Positions 63,328 to 64,000 of a DNA stretch of 64,000 nt are shown in pieces. The DNA is taken from the NCBI RefSeq assembly GCF_011400295.1, contig NZ_CP049859.1, forward strand, positions 1,054,001 through 1,118,000. Direction: 5' to 3'. Each line of letters starts with the position of its first letter. Positions within the stretch are counted from its first letter, which is position 1. The stretch comes from Erysipelothrix sp. HDW6A. Its GTDB lineage: Bacteria; Bacillota_I; Bacilli_A; Erysipelotrichales; Erysipelotrichaceae. The position numbers were made by a program, and so were the translations under genes. The notes beneath the pieces are model-generated. The model made no database searches. It saw only the letters and a list, made by a program, of their open reading frames with translations, and was not told the DNA's origin.

Positions 63328-64000
63328 ATATGATGAAATTCTTAATGAGTTAGTGTACCAAATTGATGATTTGGTTTATGACTTTTACAGTAAGAGTAAT
63401 GAATTGATTGCAAATAAAAAAGATCAAGAAAGACTCTTAACATTTCGTGATAAGACTTTAAATACAATCAATGAGATGAATGTTCGCTCACTAGAGAAAA
63501 TCTCCGAGTTTCGTTCCGACACATTAATTCGTGAACGTGCAGAACATTTAATTACAAAAAATGAAGAATTAATTCAATCTGCTCTTGAAGTAATCAATTC
63601 CTCAGCAGATAAAAGTGAAATTCTTGAAGATATTCAAACAATCGCAAGCGGTGTTTATGCATCTGCTAAAGATGTAAAACGTAAAATTGACGAGTCGGGA
63701 GTTATCGACAAAGCTATTGAAAAAGCAAATGTTGGTATTGATAAAGCAAAAGAAGGTCTTGAGGAAATAAGTAAAGATCCTCGTTTTATTCGTGGAACAG
63801 AGATTGTTAAAGAAAAATCAAAAGAAGTGTTTGATTATGGTAATAAAATCGTAAAAGAAGGCACAAAGAAAGTTGCTGACTATATCGAAAAGAAATCACC
63901 CAAAAATGAAGATAGTGAAATCATTGATATTTATGAAGACGTTAAAGAAGCTGCATCTGATGTAAAAGATGTTGCTGAAAATACCACTAAAGATGTTAAA
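63320..64000 (+). CDS. Coiled-coil, apolipoprotein/LEA-like protein (3' end outside window)
   Basis: ATG at 63320 overlaps the DUF948 stop. 227 codons stay open to the last base. The protein is charged and helical without membrane segment; from ~110 on, 11-residue type repeats with K/A/D/E appear (SAKDVKRKIDESG, DKAIEKANVGIDKAKEGL, VKEAASDVKDVAENTTKDVK). Such repeats recall LEA-like and apolipophorin-like stress proteins. Co-transcribed with DUF948. Function is inferred only in general terms. Confidence 0.82.
   Translation, partial: MSKYDEILNELVYQIDDLVYDFYSKSNELIANKKDQERLLTFRDKTLNTINEMNVRSLEKISEFRSDTLIRERAEHLITKNEELIQSALEVINSSADKSEILEDIQTIASGVYASAKDVKRKIDESGVIDKAIEKANVGIDKAKEGLEEISKDPRFIRGTEIVKEKSKEVFDYGNKIVKEGTKKVADYIEKKSPKNEDSEIIDIYEDVKEAASDVKDVAENTTKDVK

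Noticed and set aside
1..64000. Prophage, transposon, toxin-antitoxin or defence island
   Set aside because: No integrase apart from XerC, no transposase, no toxin-antitoxin pair, no repeat ends; gene content is core metabolism.

Overview
The window is a compact, low-GC chromosomal segment of a Bacillota bacterium. Gene order and protein style (rplS-lepB-rbgA-rnhB-dprA-topA-trmFO-xerC, an mraZ-rsmH-ftsL-pbp-mraY-murD cluster, T-box and S-box leaders, FabT-type lipid control) fit the Erysipelotrichia or a nearby Bacilli lineage. The family assignment is inference. I see no prophage, transposon, CRISPR array, rRNA or tRNA. Almost everything is core housekeeping on the + strand, in tightly overlapping operons.

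Layout. 1-2849: a DUF58 / transglutaminase pair, the first gene cut by the window edge. 2850-10366: ribosome, secretion and DNA metabolism operon (rplS with a leader hairpin, lepB, rbgA, rnhB, dprA, topA, trmFO, xerC). 10367-11016: an apparently gene-free gap that I read as three tandem small-RNA genes of one family. 11026-16341: DUF177-rpmF, an LCP protein, a CBS protein, murB and murJ. 16481-22615: the mra/division cluster under a four-repeat MraZ box; it ends in a murD whose frame is broken by one base. 22696-30606: comN-like gene, an unusual SecDF, recJ, a Big_2 surface protein, apt and rel. 30724-33689: peptidase E, MATE transporter and a LemA-like protein. 33796-37076: T-box-controlled hisS-aspS. 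37164-47412: divergent fabV and a full type II fatty-acid locus (accBCDA, fabH, acpP, fabD, fabG, fabF, fabZ, acpS, plsC); fabF is also broken by one base. 47488-50769: small unknown genes, NUDIX hydrolase, infC-rpmI-rplT with leader, and a FabT-type MarR regulator. 50873-56130: choline-kinase-like gene, nucleotide sanitation, trmL, RidA, YitT and unknowns. 56152-64000: SAM riboswitch-metK, tmcAL, trmB, an M42 peptidase, a lipoprotein, an ISPMFG-motif protein, murC, and two envelope/coiled-coil proteins, the last running off the end.

How it fits together. The FabT-type regulator at 50329 has two near-identical 17-bp operators at 38347 and 42879. The first lies between divergent promoters for fabV and the acc operon, the second inside the acpP promoter, so elongation, reduction and ACP supply look co-controlled. 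Wall synthesis genes (murB, murJ, pbp, mraY, murD, murC) are spread over three places instead of one dcw cluster. Translation genes carry their own RNA sensors: L19 leader, L20-type leader with an AUU-initiated infC, a T-box with overlapping Asp and His codons, and a P4-less S-box before metK.

The most novel item is the triplet of small RNAs at 10418-10918. All three start with a GUAAG hairpin six bases after a -10 box, carry unpaired C-rich anti-Shine-Dalgarno motifs, and end in their own terminators. They sit where hslVU-codY follows xerC in Bacillus.
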